Notes: generated from the sequence alone by a model not told the origin. Positions 46,354-55,717 are shown, counted from the stretch's first letter. The stretch is DNA of 64,000 bases from Sulfitobacter sp. M05 (GCF_029285175.1 NZ_JABEDH010000001.1:1550001-1614000); one strand, 5' to 3'. Numbers and translations are program-made.

Positions 46354-46358
46354 TTAGA

Positions 46359-47291
46359 TCAATAGGGCCAGTCGCCCCGCCCTAGGGCCGTGACCCCCTC
46401 GACCACCCGGTCAAAAAATACCGCCGCCCGTGCGCTCATATTGCGCGCGCGCAGGCAGGCATGAACCATTCCCGCCTCGTTAAACCACACCGCCTTGCCG
46501 CCCGCGCCCCGCACCGCATCGCGGTAGGCCTCGCCGTCACTGGCCAATGGATCACATTCCGCGCTGATGACAACTGTGGCAGGTAATCCCTTGAAATTAT
46601 TATCATGCAGCGGCGCGTATCGGGGGTCATTCTCGGGCACATCTGCCCCGCCAGTGCGCACTGTCTTGTAAAACTCCAGATCCGCCATGGTCAGTTGCGG
46701 CGCATTGGCGTGGGTCACATAAGACCCTTTGCTTTGGTCCCCGCCCAGCCCGGGATAGATCAGCACCTGTCCGATGATCCGCCCGTCCACACGGCCCCGC
46801 GCATGATGGGCCACTGCCGCCGCAAGGTTACCGCCCGCACTGTCCCCGCACAGCAGGATGTCGCCGCTGCGCTCTTGTGCGATGGCCTCGAACGCTGCCC
46901 ATGCATCATTGAAACAACGGGGAAATACCGCCTCGGGGGCAAGGGCGTAATCTACTGATATCACGTCAAAACCTGTACGGTCACAGAGTTCCGCACAGAT
47001 GTCGTCATGGCTGTCCAAGCCCCCCACCACAAAGCCGCCGCCGTGATAATAGATCACTGTGACGTCACTTTTGGCGCGGGTGTATTGGCGGCAAGTCACA
47101 CCGCCAAAAGCAAGGTCACGCACCCCCACCCCCGCCGGGCGCGGGGCATGGAACACACGGCACATGTCATCATAGGCCGCGCGCTGCTCTGCGATGCTCA
47201 TCTGCACTGCATCCGGCGGATAGGCCGCATCCAGACGGGCGATATAAGCCCATGTCTGCGCGTCTATCAGCCGGGTGTAGTCAGTGGCCAT
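46359..47291 (-). CDS. Alpha/beta hydrolase (hormone-sensitive lipase / AHL-type esterase)
   Basis: This 310-residue protein has the HSL-family oxyanion motif YYHGGGFVVGG, the nucleophile motif GDSAGGNLAAAVA, the Asp region SAECDPLASDGEAY and the late His GMVHACL. These enzymes hydrolyse short-chain esters. The ATG at 47291 overlaps the stop of the upstream acyl-CoA ligase gene by one base (TGATG), so it was preferred over the ATG at 47306. This coupling suggests that the esterase and ligase work on one substrate (ester to acid to CoA thioester), which is inference. Confidence 0.88.
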   Translation of the reverse strand: MATDYTRLIDAQTWAYIARLDAAYPPDAVQMSIAEQRAAYDDMCRVFHAPRPAGVGVRDLAFGGVTCRQYTRAKSDVTVIYYHGGGFVVGGLDSHDDICAELCDRTGFDVISVDYALAPEAVFPRCFNDAWAAFEAIAQERSGDILLCGDSAGGNLAAAVAHHARGRVDGRIIGQVLIYPGLGGDQSKGSYVTHANAPQLTMADLEFYKTVRTGGADVPENDPRYAPLHDNNFKGLPATVVISAECDPLASDGEAYRDAVRGAGGKAVWFNEAGMVHACLRARNMSARAAVFFDRVVEGVTALGRGDWPY

Positions 47292-49168
47292 CAAACAGCA
47301 TCCCATGGCCTTGTGTAGCCGCCCAGCACGCGGTTAACCTCTGCGTCCTGCGTACCGTTCATGGCAATCTTGGCGACCAGCCCACGCTTTTTGTCGTCGA
47401 TCACATGATCCACCCGCGCCGCAAGGCCCGCCGTGGTCAACGCATCGTCGTAGATCCGCGTAATCGCGTCCTTGCGCAGATCAGGCTTAAAGATCTTGCC
47501 CACCGCCGTCTTGGGCAGCTCGCCCATGATCTTGATGTGCTTGGGCTGCGCTGCACGCTCTTTCACATGCTCCTTGCAATACAGGATCAGCTCCTCCGGC
47601 GTGACCGTCGCCCCCTCGACCAGCTCGACAAAGGCGCAGGGCAATTCACCCGAATGCGCATCCGGCTGGCCAATCGCACCAGCAAAGCTGACCGCGGGAT
47701 GACCCAGCAGCGCCTCTTCGATTTCGGCGGGGTCAATGTTGTGACCACCCCGGATGATCAGGTCCTTTGAACGCCCCGTGATCCACAGGTACCCGTCCGC
47801 ATCCACGCGCCCCAAATCGCCAGTACGCAGGTATTTACCCTGATAATACAATCCCTTGTTCTTTTCCGCTTCGGTATAGGTGTTGTCGACATAAACGCCG
47901 GGGTTGGACACACAAATCTCGCCAATCTCGTCCACACCGGCCTCGACATCGCCCTCTGCACTGCCTTTGACAATCTTGACGTCCGTATAGGGAAACGGAA
48001 TGCCGATCGAACCGATTTTCTTTTCACCATCCACCGGATTGCCTGACACCAGACAGGTGGCTTCGGTCATTCCATAGCCTTCGACAATGGTCATGCCCGT
48101 GGTCTTTTCAAACCGCCGGAACAATTCAAGCGGCAGCGGGGCCGACCCGGAAAACGCGGTTTTTACACTCGAGATATCCGCATTGACCGGCACCTGCATG
48201 GTGGCGGCAAGCGCTGTGGGCACAGAGACCACAAAGGTCACCTTATAGCGTTCCACCAGCTTCCAGATGTTATCAAACACCCCTTCCCCGCGGTAGCCTT
48301 GCGGCGTCGGGAACACCACATGCGCACCAGAAGCAACAGCCCCCATCAGCATGACCTGACAGGCCATAACATGGAACAGTGGCAGCGGACACAACATCAC
48401 ATCATCTGCCGTCAGCAGGGTCTGCGCCCCTACCCAGCCGTTATAGATGGCACCGGAATACAGATGCTGGGCAACCTTGGGCATTCCCGTGGTGCCGCCG
48501 GTGTGAAAGTAAAAGGCCACGCGATCTTGCTGGACATCCTCAAACGCCAGTTTCGTCGGATGCTTGTCAACTTCAGTATTAAAATCAAGGTACTTGGCCT
48601 GATTTCCCACCTTCCCCTTGGGCCGGATCAAAGGCACGATCCACGACTTTGGTGGGGTCAGGTAACGCACCAGATCCACTTCCAGAACCGTATGCACGCC
48701 CGGGGCCAGTTTGACCGCCTGCGCCGTTTTTTCGGCCACGTCCGTTTTGGGGAAAGGCCGCAAGGTAACAACAACAGAAGCCCCGGTTTCACGCAGGATC
48801 GACCCAATCTGTTCCGGATCAAGCAGCGGGTTGATCGGTTGCGCGATGCCTGCAACCGCCCCACCCAGCAGGGTCATTACCGCCTCGTTACAATTGGGCA
48901 GCACATAGGCCACCACGTCCTTTGGCCCGATGCCCAGCCCCCGCAGCATGTTTGCTGTTTGCGACACCCGCCCGTGCAGCTGGGTCCAGGTAAAGGTCTC
49001 CGATTTGTCCTTCGGACCCGACAGGATCTGATAGGAAATTGCTTTGTGATTGGGGAACTTCTGTGTGGTTTCACTCAGCTGTCCGTAAAGTGTCGTGGGC
49101 ACATCACGGTCAGCCCATGGCATCTGCGCAACAATCGCATTGCGGTCTGTCATCCCGGCGTATGGCAT
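47291..49168 (-). CDS. Acyl-CoA synthetase (AMP-binding, ANL superfamily)
   Basis: This 625-residue ligase activates a carboxylic acid to its CoA thioester with ATP. Motifs are YFHTGGTTGMPKVAQ (P-loop), GYGMTEATC, LRTGDLGRVDADGYLWITGR (in part), RGGHNIDPAEIE and the catalytic Lys in PKTAVGKIFKPDLR. It is longer than the common fatty-acid ligases and resembles acyl-CoA synthetases of unknown substrate found in proteobacteria. GGGAGGAGAG precedes the ATG at 49168. It is coupled to the esterase gene downstream. Confidence 0.9.
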   Translation of the reverse strand: MPYAGMTDRNAIVAQMPWADRDVPTTLYGQLSETTQKFPNHKAISYQILSGPKDKSETFTWTQLHGRVSQTANMLRGLGIGPKDVVAYVLPNCNEAVMTLLGGAVAGIAQPINPLLDPEQIGSILRETGASVVVTLRPFPKTDVAEKTAQAVKLAPGVHTVLEVDLVRYLTPPKSWIVPLIRPKGKVGNQAKYLDFNTEVDKHPTKLAFEDVQQDRVAFYFHTGGTTGMPKVAQHLYSGAIYNGWVGAQTLLTADDVMLCPLPLFHVMACQVMLMGAVASGAHVVFPTPQGYRGEGVFDNIWKLVERYKVTFVVSVPTALAATMQVPVNADISSVKTAFSGSAPLPLELFRRFEKTTGMTIVEGYGMTEATCLVSGNPVDGEKKIGSIGIPFPYTDVKIVKGSAEGDVEAGVDEIGEICVSNPGVYVDNTYTEAEKNKGLYYQGKYLRTGDLGRVDADGYLWITGRSKDLIIRGGHNIDPAEIEEALLGHPAVSFAGAIGQPDAHSGELPCAFVELVEGATVTPEELILYCKEHVKERAAQPKHIKIMGELPKTAVGKIFKPDLRKDAITRIYDDALTTAGLAARVDHVIDDKKRGLVAKIAMNGTQDAEVNRVLGGYTRPWDAV

Positions 49169-49290
49169 CGCCTCTCCTCCCTATTCAGCCGGTTTTCGGC
49201 CTCTCTTATTTGTCGGGAAAGGATGCGGCCTATTCGGTTTTTTCGCAAGTATCGGTTGGGGCAAAACGCGGCGTAACTTCTGACAAAACC

Positions 49291-49327
49291 AAAAAACAAC
49301 GGCGACACCAACAGGTGCCGCCGCTCT
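49291..49327 (-). terminator. Rho-independent terminator of the BON-LysM gene
   Basis: On the minus strand a GGCGGCACC stem pairs with GGTGTCGCC around a TGTT loop and is followed by TTGTTTTTT, about 40 bases after the stop. Confidence 0.85.
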
Positions 49328-49367
49328 TGTTTCTCTCTGACGTCCGCAAAGCGGGCCGTCGTTGATA

Positions 49368-49799
49368 TCAAGCCGCTGGAATACGCAGAACCTGACCCGG
49401 GTAAATCTTATCCGGATGGGTCAGCATGGGCTTGTTGGCCTCGAAGATCTCAGGATAACGGGATGCTTTGCCAAGTGTCTTTTGCGCAATCGCGGACAGG
49501 GTATCGCCCTTTTCAACTGTGTGGAACGTCGGCTCGCCTTCGCCCCCTGCGATCTGGTCATCCACTGCCGACACGCCTTCGACGTTGCCCACAGCCAGAA
49601 TAACCTTTTCCTTCATTTCCTGACTAACAGCATTGCCGCTGACCTTGACCTGATCCCCTTCAACGGTGATCTCAAGGCCCTCGGCATCCAGCCCAAGGTC
49701 TTTCAGTTCGTCATGCAGCGCTGCGCCGGAAACTTCGGCGTCATCATCGCCGCCGAATACTTTCTTGCCAGCACCTTTAACAAAACTCCACAAACCCAT
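49368..49799 (-). CDS. BON-LysM protein (YgaU/Kbp-like)
   Basis: This 143-residue protein has a BON domain at about residues 25-85 (LEITVEGDQVKVSGNAVSQE) and a C-terminal LysM domain (HTVEKGDTLSAIAQKTLG, then YPEIFEANKPML and KIYPGQVLRIP). No signal peptide is seen. The layout and length match E. coli YgaU/Kbp, a cytosolic potassium-binding protein induced by stress. It has its own terminator. A typical GGAAC stress promoter is not found upstream, although relatives are general-stress genes. Confidence 0.88.
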   Translation of the reverse strand: MGLWSFVKGAGKKVFGGDDDAEVSGAALHDELKDLGLDAEGLEITVEGDQVKVSGNAVSQEMKEKVILAVGNVEGVSAVDDQIAGGEGEPTFHTVEKGDTLSAIAQKTLGKASRYPEIFEANKPMLTHPDKIYPGQVLRIPAA

Positions 49800-49866
49800 T
49801 TGGTTCTCTCCTTATATGCGTTCAGACGGAGTATGGCCCGTTTTGCATCACGGGTAAAAGGGGGAA

Positions 49867-51669
49867 TTACGGGGCTGCTGTCCCATCCGTGAATTGCAGG
49901 CGGGCAAGCCGTGCATAAAGGCCATCCTTGGCCACAAGCTCGTCATGGGTGCCGGTCGCGACGACCTGCCCCTGATCCAGAACCACGATGCGGTCGGCCT
50001 TTTTCACCGTGGCCAGACGATGCGCCACAATCAGAGTGGTGCGGTCTTGGCTGAGGATATCAACCGCCTCTTGCACGGCGCGCTCGCTCTCGGCGTCCAA
50101 TGCGCTGGTGGCCTCGTCCAGCAACAACACAGGTGCATCCCGCAGAATGGCACGGGCGATGGCGATACGCTGTTTCTGGCCACCTGACAACATGACACCG
50201 CGCTCACCCAGATAGCTGTCATAACCTTCGGGCAATGCTGCGATAAAGTCATGCGCAGCCGCCGCACGGGCCGCCCCTTCGACCTCGGCATCGGTGGCAT
50301 CAGGCCGACCAAAGCGAATGTTCTCTGCGGCACTGGCTGCGAAAATTACCGGATCCTGCGGCACCAGTGCCACCGCGGCGCGGAACTCTGAACGGGTTAG
50401 GTCGCGCAGATCGACACCATCCAGCGTGACCCGCCCGGACTGAGGATCATAGAAACGCAACAACAGCTGAATGATGGTGGTTTTACCGGCACCGGACGGG
50501 CCGACAAATGCGACGGTCTCACCGGGCTTGATATCAAGCGTGACCCCCTCAAGGGCAATAACATCGGGCCGCGCAGGATAGGTAAACTGCACCGCTTCGA
50601 AGCCAATCTCGCCGCGCACCGGCTGGGGCAACATTTTGCCCGCGTCAGGGTCAAGCACCGTGTCATCGGTCTGCAACAACTCAACCAGCCGCTCTGTGGC
50701 ACCGGCGGCGCGTTGCAGTTCGCTCCAGATTTCCGAAAGCGCCGCAACCGCCCCTGATACCATTACGGCATAAATCACGAACTGCACCAGTGAACCCGCG
50801 GTCATGTCACCGCCGCGCACATCTCGGGCACCGATCCACAGCACCCCGACGACCCCGGAAAACACCAGAAAAATAACGATTACAGTCATAAAGGCACGGA
50901 TTTTGATCCGTTCCTTGGCCTTGTCAAACGAGGCTTCGGTGATGGTGGCAAACTGTGAACGGCTGGCGTTCTCATGGGTAAAGGCCTGCACGGTTTGCAC
51001 CGCAGACAGGCTTTCCGAAGCATTGCCAGACGAGGCTGCAATCCAATCCTGGGTCTCGCGGCTTAGCGCGCGCATCCGCCGGCCCAGTGTCAGGATCGGC
51101 ACCACCACAGCAGGCACGATCAACAGGACCAGCCCCGCCAGCTTGGCCGAGGTCAGCAGCATCAGGATCAAACCACCGATAAAAATTAGGAAGTTACGCA
51201 GCGCAATGGAGATCGAGGACCCGATCACCGACTGGATCAGCGTGGTGTCCGTGGTGATCCGACTTAATACCTCGCCGGTCAGGATACGTTCGTAAAAGGC
51301 CGGGCTCATGCCGATCACACGGTCAAACACAGCCATCCGGATATCAGCGACAACCCGTTCCCCCAGCCGCGTCACCAGCGCAAACCGCAACGCCGTGCCC
51401 AGCGCCAAAAGCGCAGCAACCGCCAAGGCCGCCATGAAATACTGATCCAGCAACTGCACATCAGCGGTGTCGAAATTGTCGACCACACGGCGCACCGCAA
51501 GCGGCATTGCCAGCGAGACCATGGCCGTTGTCACCAAAGCAACACCAGCGGCCAGCATCAGCCAGCGATATGGCATCAGAAAAGGCACCAAGGCCCGCAA
51601 TGATCCAAACCGGCGCGATTTTTCGCGTTCCTTATTGCCATTCGGCGCGGGGAGTGGCGCAGCTGCCAT
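49867..51669 (-). CDS. MsbA-type ABC transporter (half-transporter with ATPase)
   Basis: This 600-residue protein has six membrane helices (about residues 35-320) followed by a nucleotide-binding domain with GPSGAGKTT, LSGGQKQRIAIARAIL and VLLLDEATSALDAESE. The fold is that of lipid or drug exporters (MsbA/BmrA). The start at 51669 is supported by AGAGGAAG upstream and gives a sensible N-terminus; an in-frame upstream ATG at 51723 has no ribosome site. The substrate is unknown. The tRNA-Gly gene lies 84 bases upstream on the same strand. Confidence 0.9.
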   Translation of the reverse strand: MAAAPLPAPNGNKEREKSRRFGSLRALVPFLMPYRWLMLAAGVALVTTAMVSLAMPLAVRRVVDNFDTADVQLLDQYFMAALAVAALLALGTALRFALVTRLGERVVADIRMAVFDRVIGMSPAFYERILTGEVLSRITTDTTLIQSVIGSSISIALRNFLIFIGGLILMLLTSAKLAGLVLLIVPAVVVPILTLGRRMRALSRETQDWIAASSGNASESLSAVQTVQAFTHENASRSQFATITEASFDKAKERIKIRAFMTVIVIFLVFSGVVGVLWIGARDVRGGDMTAGSLVQFVIYAVMVSGAVAALSEIWSELQRAAGATERLVELLQTDDTVLDPDAGKMLPQPVRGEIGFEAVQFTYPARPDVIALEGVTLDIKPGETVAFVGPSGAGKTTIIQLLLRFYDPQSGRVTLDGVDLRDLTRSEFRAAVALVPQDPVIFAASAAENIRFGRPDATDAEVEGAARAAAAHDFIAALPEGYDSYLGERGVMLSGGQKQRIAIARAILRDAPVLLLDEATSALDAESERAVQEAVDILSQDRTTLIVAHRLATVKKADRIVVLDQGQVVATGTHDELVAKDGLYARLARLQFTDGTAAP

Positions 51670-51753
51670 TGGACTTCCTCTATAGCGTTCCTGCCTGATG
51701 GCGCGGCTGGCCGTCAGCGTCAAGTCCAGAGCATGTCAAAGGCAGGGTGTCAC

Positions 51754-51828
51754 TGGAGCGGGCGGAGGGAATCGAACCCTCATCTTCAGTTTGGAAAACT
51801 GAGGTCTTAACCATTACACAACGCCCGC
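51754..51828 (-). tRNA. tRNA-Gly(UCC)
   Basis: On the minus strand a cloverleaf is visible: acceptor GCGGGCG pairs with CGCCCGC, the D arm holds TAATGGTTA, the anticodon stem TCAGT/ACTGA encloses the loop TTTCCAA, and the T arm reads GAGGGTTCGATTCCCTC. The anticodon is TCC, which reads GGA. The 3' CCA is encoded. No integrase or repeated tRNA end is seen next to it. Confidence 0.96.
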
Positions 51829-52076
51829 TCAGCAATGCCTTCTCTATTTGATACGGTAAAGAGCGTCAACTAAGCAGATGACAACGGGACGAAGTTTTAT
51901 GGGCACAGCAATTGACCGTTTGGCTGAATGCCTTGCGTCACAGCGAAAGTCCCAGCGCCCACAGGGCGAAACGCGTTTCTTGTTAAGAGGTCGGGTAGCA
52001 CCCAAAGGGGCTGCGCCCTGCCCGCCTGTCGGTTTCCCCCGTGGCGCGGCGGCATGTCAGATCCGACAGAAAATGT

Positions 52077-53141
52077 TCACTGTTTTGCCTCTGAAAGCGT
52101 TTTTGTTCCCAGAAAATTACCCAAGACGGCCAAGCTGGGCACATTGTCGCAGATCACTTTCAACATCACCAGAAACGGCACCGCCATCAACGCCCCCGGA
52201 ACGCTCCACAACCAACTCCAAATAATCACAGTCAGGAAAACCGAAACCGTGTTCATGTTCAGGCTGCGGCCAAGGATTGTCGGTGTCACGAACTGGGCCT
52301 CGAATGAGGTGCAAAGCGCATAGACCATCGCCGGCAGCAGCCCCAACCCCAGCGTATCAAAGCTCAGGACGCCGAAGGCGGCAACAAGCACGGTACCAAA
52401 CAGGCTGCCGAGGAAGGGCAGAAAGTTCAGCGCGAAGGCCACGACGCCCCAAAGAACTGCGTTTGGCAGGCCAACAAAGTGCATCGCAAAGCCGACACAG
52501 AGGCCGAGTACCGCATTGATCAACGTAATGGTCAGGAAATAGCGAGAAATCTGGCGTTCGATGGCCCGGGCTGTGTTTTTGGCCCGGCGTTTGTCGGATG
52601 ATGTCCGAAAAGCATCAACCAACTTGTCATAAAACAAGTCTCCGGAAGCCAGAATGAACAGGGCAAAAATCAGACCAAGGCCGGTAAGCGCCATGAAATT
52701 GAAGATGCTGCCCGCGGCAAAGGCCAGCAAACCGGGCTGTTTCACCGCCACAACCGCCGCTCCGTCGCCTCCGCTGGCCAAATCCTCAACCTGTTCGCTG
52801 GCGTTCTTGACGTTTTCTATGGATGCCAGAATTCCCTTCAGTTTTTCGCGTAACTCGTTGCCCATCGCGGGTGCATCAGACACGATCTGGGACACTGGGC
52901 CGCTGAGCAGGTAAAAGCCCAAAAACAGGATCGAACCGGTTCCGAATATGATTGCAGCAGCGGACACCGGCGTAGGGATGCCAACACGGGAACAACTGCG
53001 CACCACGGGACTGAAGGTCAACGCGACGATCATACCGATCATAATCGGCAGAAACATATCCCTTGCCACATAAACTGCCGCAAATGCCAAAATGACCGCA
53101 ATAAACGTCAGTAAGTTCTTGATTTTACGTAAATCGTCCAA
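52077..53141 (-). CDS. AI-2E family transporter (PerM-like membrane protein)
   Basis: This 354-residue protein has about eight membrane helices with the family layout: two N-terminal helices (LTFIAVILAFAAVYVARDMF, in part), a soluble segment (about residues 85-140), and the C-terminal block with LPFLGSLFGTVLVAAF and SFEAQFVTPTILGRSLNMNTVSVFLTVI (in part). The family contains exporters of various small molecules and sodium/proton antiporters. A GGAAC-N16-GGTT site lies 50 bases before the ATG, so it is probably controlled by EcfG. Confidence 0.9.
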   Translation of the reverse strand: MDDLRKIKNLLTFIAVILAFAAVYVARDMFLPIMIGMIVALTFSPVVRSCSRVGIPTPVSAAAIIFGTGSILFLGFYLLSGPVSQIVSDAPAMGNELREKLKGILASIENVKNASEQVEDLASGGDGAAVVAVKQPGLLAFAAGSIFNFMALTGLGLIFALFILASGDLFYDKLVDAFRTSSDKRRAKNTARAIERQISRYFLTITLINAVLGLCVGFAMHFVGLPNAVLWGVVAFALNFLPFLGSLFGTVLVAAFGVLSFDTLGLGLLPAMVYALCTSFEAQFVTPTILGRSLNMNTVSVFLTVIIWSWLWSVPGALMAVPFLVMLKVICDNVPSLAVLGNFLGTKTLSEAKQ

Positions 53142-53191
53142 GTCGTGCCCCCCATCGGACCAGAGCGTCCAGAACGCAACCTTCTCGAACC

Positions 53192-53216
53192 AACCGGCAA
53201 ATGTGGATTTCGTTCC
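53192..53216 (-). promoter_or_regulatory. EcfG-type promoter before the AI-2E transporter gene
   Basis: On the minus strand GGAAC (53212-53216) and GGTT (53192-53195) are separated by exactly 16 bases, matching the alphaproteobacterial EcfG promoter form. It lies 50 bases before the ATG. Confidence 0.8.
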
Positions 53217-53294
53217 CTTACTATGTCAAATATTAAAGACAGTCTTTATCAGACTAGTTAGGTAAGGCTTTTACTTGGCTTCTGGGGCGATCTA

Positions 53295-53648
53295 ATGACG
53301 ACTAATGACAGCCGTTTTCTGGTGATGGGCATTACCGGACTGGTACAATTCGATCTAATTGGCGCAATCGCAGAGCATTTTCCCGCCGCCCAAGCGGTCA
53401 CAGTAGAGACCGAGAGCGAGGCGATCGAAGCGGCCAAGCAGCCCGCAGGCGTTGAGTTCGCTTTCCTTAATATCGGACCGGACGATTTTGCCGCCAGTGA
53501 TCTATCGTCCCTTTTTGGTGCCCTCAAGACCAAGGTTATCCTGCTAGGGGACGCAGCAGAGGAAGCGGCAAGCAACAGCCCCTTTCCGGTGTTGATGCGC
53601 CCCTTTTCAGGGGATGATGTGTTGGGGCTTCTTGGATACAATCCGTGA
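53295..53648 (+). CDS. Degenerate receiver-like protein next to the sensor kinase
   Basis: This 117-residue cytosolic protein has the alternating pattern of a response-regulator receiver: FLVMGITG (beta1), AVTVET (beta2), FAFLNIGPDDF (beta3), KVILLGD (beta4) and PVLMRPFSGDDVLGLLG (beta5 and helix 5). The usual phosphorylation Asp at the end of beta3 is replaced by Asn-Ile-Gly, and the conserved Lys before Pro is Arg, so it would not be phosphorylated in the normal way. It is 74 bases upstream of the kinase gene on the same strand. No family name is recognised; the fold assignment is by pattern. Confidence 0.65.
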   Translation: MTTNDSRFLVMGITGLVQFDLIGAIAEHFPAAQAVTVETESEAIEAAKQPAGVEFAFLNIGPDDFAASDLSSLFGALKTKVILLGDAAEEAASNSPFPVLMRPFSGDDVLGLLGYNP

Positions 53649-53722
53649 ATTTCCGGTTTCCTTGAACCCGGCACAGCCTATATGTCGTAAAAACCCGGGC
53701 TAAATCCGAAGGATTCCGACAT

Positions 53723-55435
53723 ATGAAGCAGACCTTAGCAAACCTCTGGGCCGGTGTGGACCGTCTGGGTATTCGGCTGGCTGTCGTTCTGGCAGTGGCG
53801 TTGCTTCCTTTGATGATCGTGTCGATTGTCCGTTCACAAAGCGTGGTAAACGAGGCCCTCGCTAAGTCACGTGCAGCGCTGACAGGGGTAACGCTGAACG
53901 CGGTTCAAGACGAGATCCTTAGCATCGAGGGGGCCAAGGCTGTTGCCCAGTCACTTAGCCATCTGATGCCGGGGCTGATCGAAAACCCCGAGGAATGCAG
54001 CCGTTTGATGCGCCAGACATTGCAAAACACAGCATTTTCATTCGCCGGTTTTTACGACCCTGCCGGCAATGTCACCTGTTCAAGCGCCCCTGCGCCCTTT
54101 TCGTTCGAAGTCACACCACAGCTTGAGGCACAGGTTGCGGACCCCAAACCACTTGTTCTGGTAAACGAGGACGCACCGGCCTCGGGCACCTCAGTCATTT
54201 ATGCCTCCCATCCCGTCTATGACAGCTCCGGTGGCCTGATGGGGTTCATAGGGGTCTCGATCCCACATAAAGAGCTGCGCAAGTCAGCGTCAGTGCCCAC
54301 AAACGCGGTCTTTATCACCTTGAATTCGCTCGGTTCTGTGCTGACAGCACCTGAATCTTTGGAAAAGGGCAAGGCGGTCATGCCCCAGCTGCATCCCAGC
54401 GAATATATTTCAGAAGAGCCAAAGAGCTTTCGCGCAGAAGGTGCGGACGGAACGGAACGGCTTTACGCATTGGTACCGGTGGTCAACGGAGAGCTTTACG
54501 CTCTGTCTACCTGGCCCCTAGATCATGACGTCAGAGGCAGTTTTTATCTCACGAATCCGGCGTTGTTTCCGGCCTTGATGTGGCTGGCCAGCCTGGCCGT
54601 TGCGTGGTTTGCTACGTCGCTTTTTGTTACCCGCCATGTCGTCAGGCTGCGCCGCACTATGCGTGAGTTTGCCAGCACGCGACGCACCACCACAGATCAG
54701 GAGTTCCAATGGGCCCCGCGTGAATTGCGGGACGTCGCAGACACTTACATCAGCATGACAGATATGGTTTTGCGCGACGAAGCCAAAATAGAAGACGCGC
54801 TGCGCCAAAAGGATGTTCTGTTGCGCGAGGTTCACCACCGGGTGAAAAACAACCTGCAACTGATTGCGTCAATCATGAGTATGCAGATGCGCCAGACGCG
54901 GTCAAAGGAAGTAAAACAGATCATGCAAAGCCTGCATGATCGGGTAAATAGCCTCGCAACGATCCACCGGAGCCTGTACCAGACATCGGGACAGGCCGAC
55001 ATCAGCATGGACGAACATCTGAATGTGATCGTCAATCAGGTGGTCAAAATGGCTGCGGCGCGCGATACCGCGATCAAGCTGGAAACCGAATTCGAGGAAA
55101 TCCGACTGGTACCGGATCAGGCTGTGCCCCTGTCCCTATTCGTGACCGAAGCGATGACCAATGCGCTGAAATACATTGGCGCGCCTGAAGGCCAAAGCAC
55201 AACCCTGCGCCTGAGCCTTGAGGTGCTGGAGGATGACATCGCCAGAGTGTTGATCACCAACTCTATCCCCCCTCAGACCGCCCCTGCGGACCCCGAACGC
55301 TCATCCGGTCTGGGCTCCGAGCTTATGGAAGCCTTTGCCATGCAGCTGTCCGGTGATTTTGCCGCCAGCATCAAAGAGGACCGGTTTGAGGTCAGGCTGA
55401 CCTTTCCAATTGACCCGCTGACAGAACAGGGCTGA
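53723..55435 (+). CDS. Membrane sensor histidine kinase, HisKA_2 type (stress response)
   Basis: This 570-residue protein has a membrane helix at residues 18-36, a periplasmic sensor region (about 40-275, with two Cys), a second membrane helix (about 280-300), a HAMP-like linker and coiled coil, and a HisKA_2 domain with EVHHRVKNNLQLIASI near residue 372. The ATPase part has FVTEAMTNALKYIGAP (N box) and GLGSELMEAFAMQLSG. HisKA_2/HWE kinases of this form phosphorylate PhyR and start the general stress response in alphaproteobacteria. Its nearness to phyR, nepR and ecfG supports that role. A bidirectional terminator follows. Confidence 0.88.
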   Translation: MKQTLANLWAGVDRLGIRLAVVLAVALLPLMIVSIVRSQSVVNEALAKSRAALTGVTLNAVQDEILSIEGAKAVAQSLSHLMPGLIENPEECSRLMRQTLQNTAFSFAGFYDPAGNVTCSSAPAPFSFEVTPQLEAQVADPKPLVLVNEDAPASGTSVIYASHPVYDSSGGLMGFIGVSIPHKELRKSASVPTNAVFITLNSLGSVLTAPESLEKGKAVMPQLHPSEYISEEPKSFRAEGADGTERLYALVPVVNGELYALSTWPLDHDVRGSFYLTNPALFPALMWLASLAVAWFATSLFVTRHVVRLRRTMREFASTRRTTTDQEFQWAPRELRDVADTYISMTDMVLRDEAKIEDALRQKDVLLREVHHRVKNNLQLIASIMSMQMRQTRSKEVKQIMQSLHDRVNSLATIHRSLYQTSGQADISMDEHLNVIVNQVVKMAAARDTAIKLETEFEEIRLVPDQAVPLSLFVTEAMTNALKYIGAPEGQSTTLRLSLEVLEDDIARVLITNSIPPQTAPADPERSSGLGSELMEAFAMQLSGDFAASIKEDRFEVRLTFPIDPLTEQG

Positions 55436-55480
55436 ACCCGCCAAAGGATTGGCATCGGCAGACACCCCCCATAGATAAAA

Positions 55481-55508
55481 AAAGACCCCGCTATGTAGCG
55501 AGGTCTTT
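55481..55508. terminator. Bidirectional rho-independent terminator
   Basis: A stem AAAGACC-CGCT/AGCG-GGTCTTT with an ATGT loop has a T run on the plus side and an A run on the other, so it can serve both the kinase gene (+) and the DUF1328 gene (-). Confidence 0.88.
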
Positions 55509-55543
55509 TTGCTTAGGGTCTTAAACGGCAGCGCAAGACGCGC

Positions 55544-55717
55544 TTACACCGGTGGTTTTCCCCGAACGGCCCGTGCCACCATCGCGATGGCAAACAGGAT
55601 CAGGAACAGCACAAAGATGATCTGCGCCATACCCGCAGAGGCACCGGCGATGCCGCCAAAGCCCAGCGCCCCGGCGATCAACGCGACAACGAGAAATGTT
55701 AAAGCCCAACCTAGCAT
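55544..55717 (-). CDS. DUF1328 small membrane protein (YtjA-like)
   Basis: This 57-residue protein is made of two membrane helices: [20 protein letters not shown] and [20 protein letters not shown]. It is a clear DUF1328/YtjA protein, a family often induced by stress, with unknown function. GGAGA precedes the ATG. A GGAAC-N16-GGTT promoter sits 46 bases upstream, so it is probably part of the EcfG regulon. Confidence 0.88.
   Translation of the reverse strand: MLGWALTFLVVALIAGALGFGGIAGASAGMAQIIFVLFLILFAIAMVARAVRGKPPV

Noticed and set aside
51754..52076. tRNA-Gly as an integration site
   Set aside because: No integrase, no repeated tRNA 3' end and no island-like gene content are visible nearby.
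53649..53722. A TGAAC-based weak EcfG-like box before the histidine kinase gene
   Set aside because: The first box differs from GGAAC and the second box is not at the 16-base spacing found in the other eight sites.
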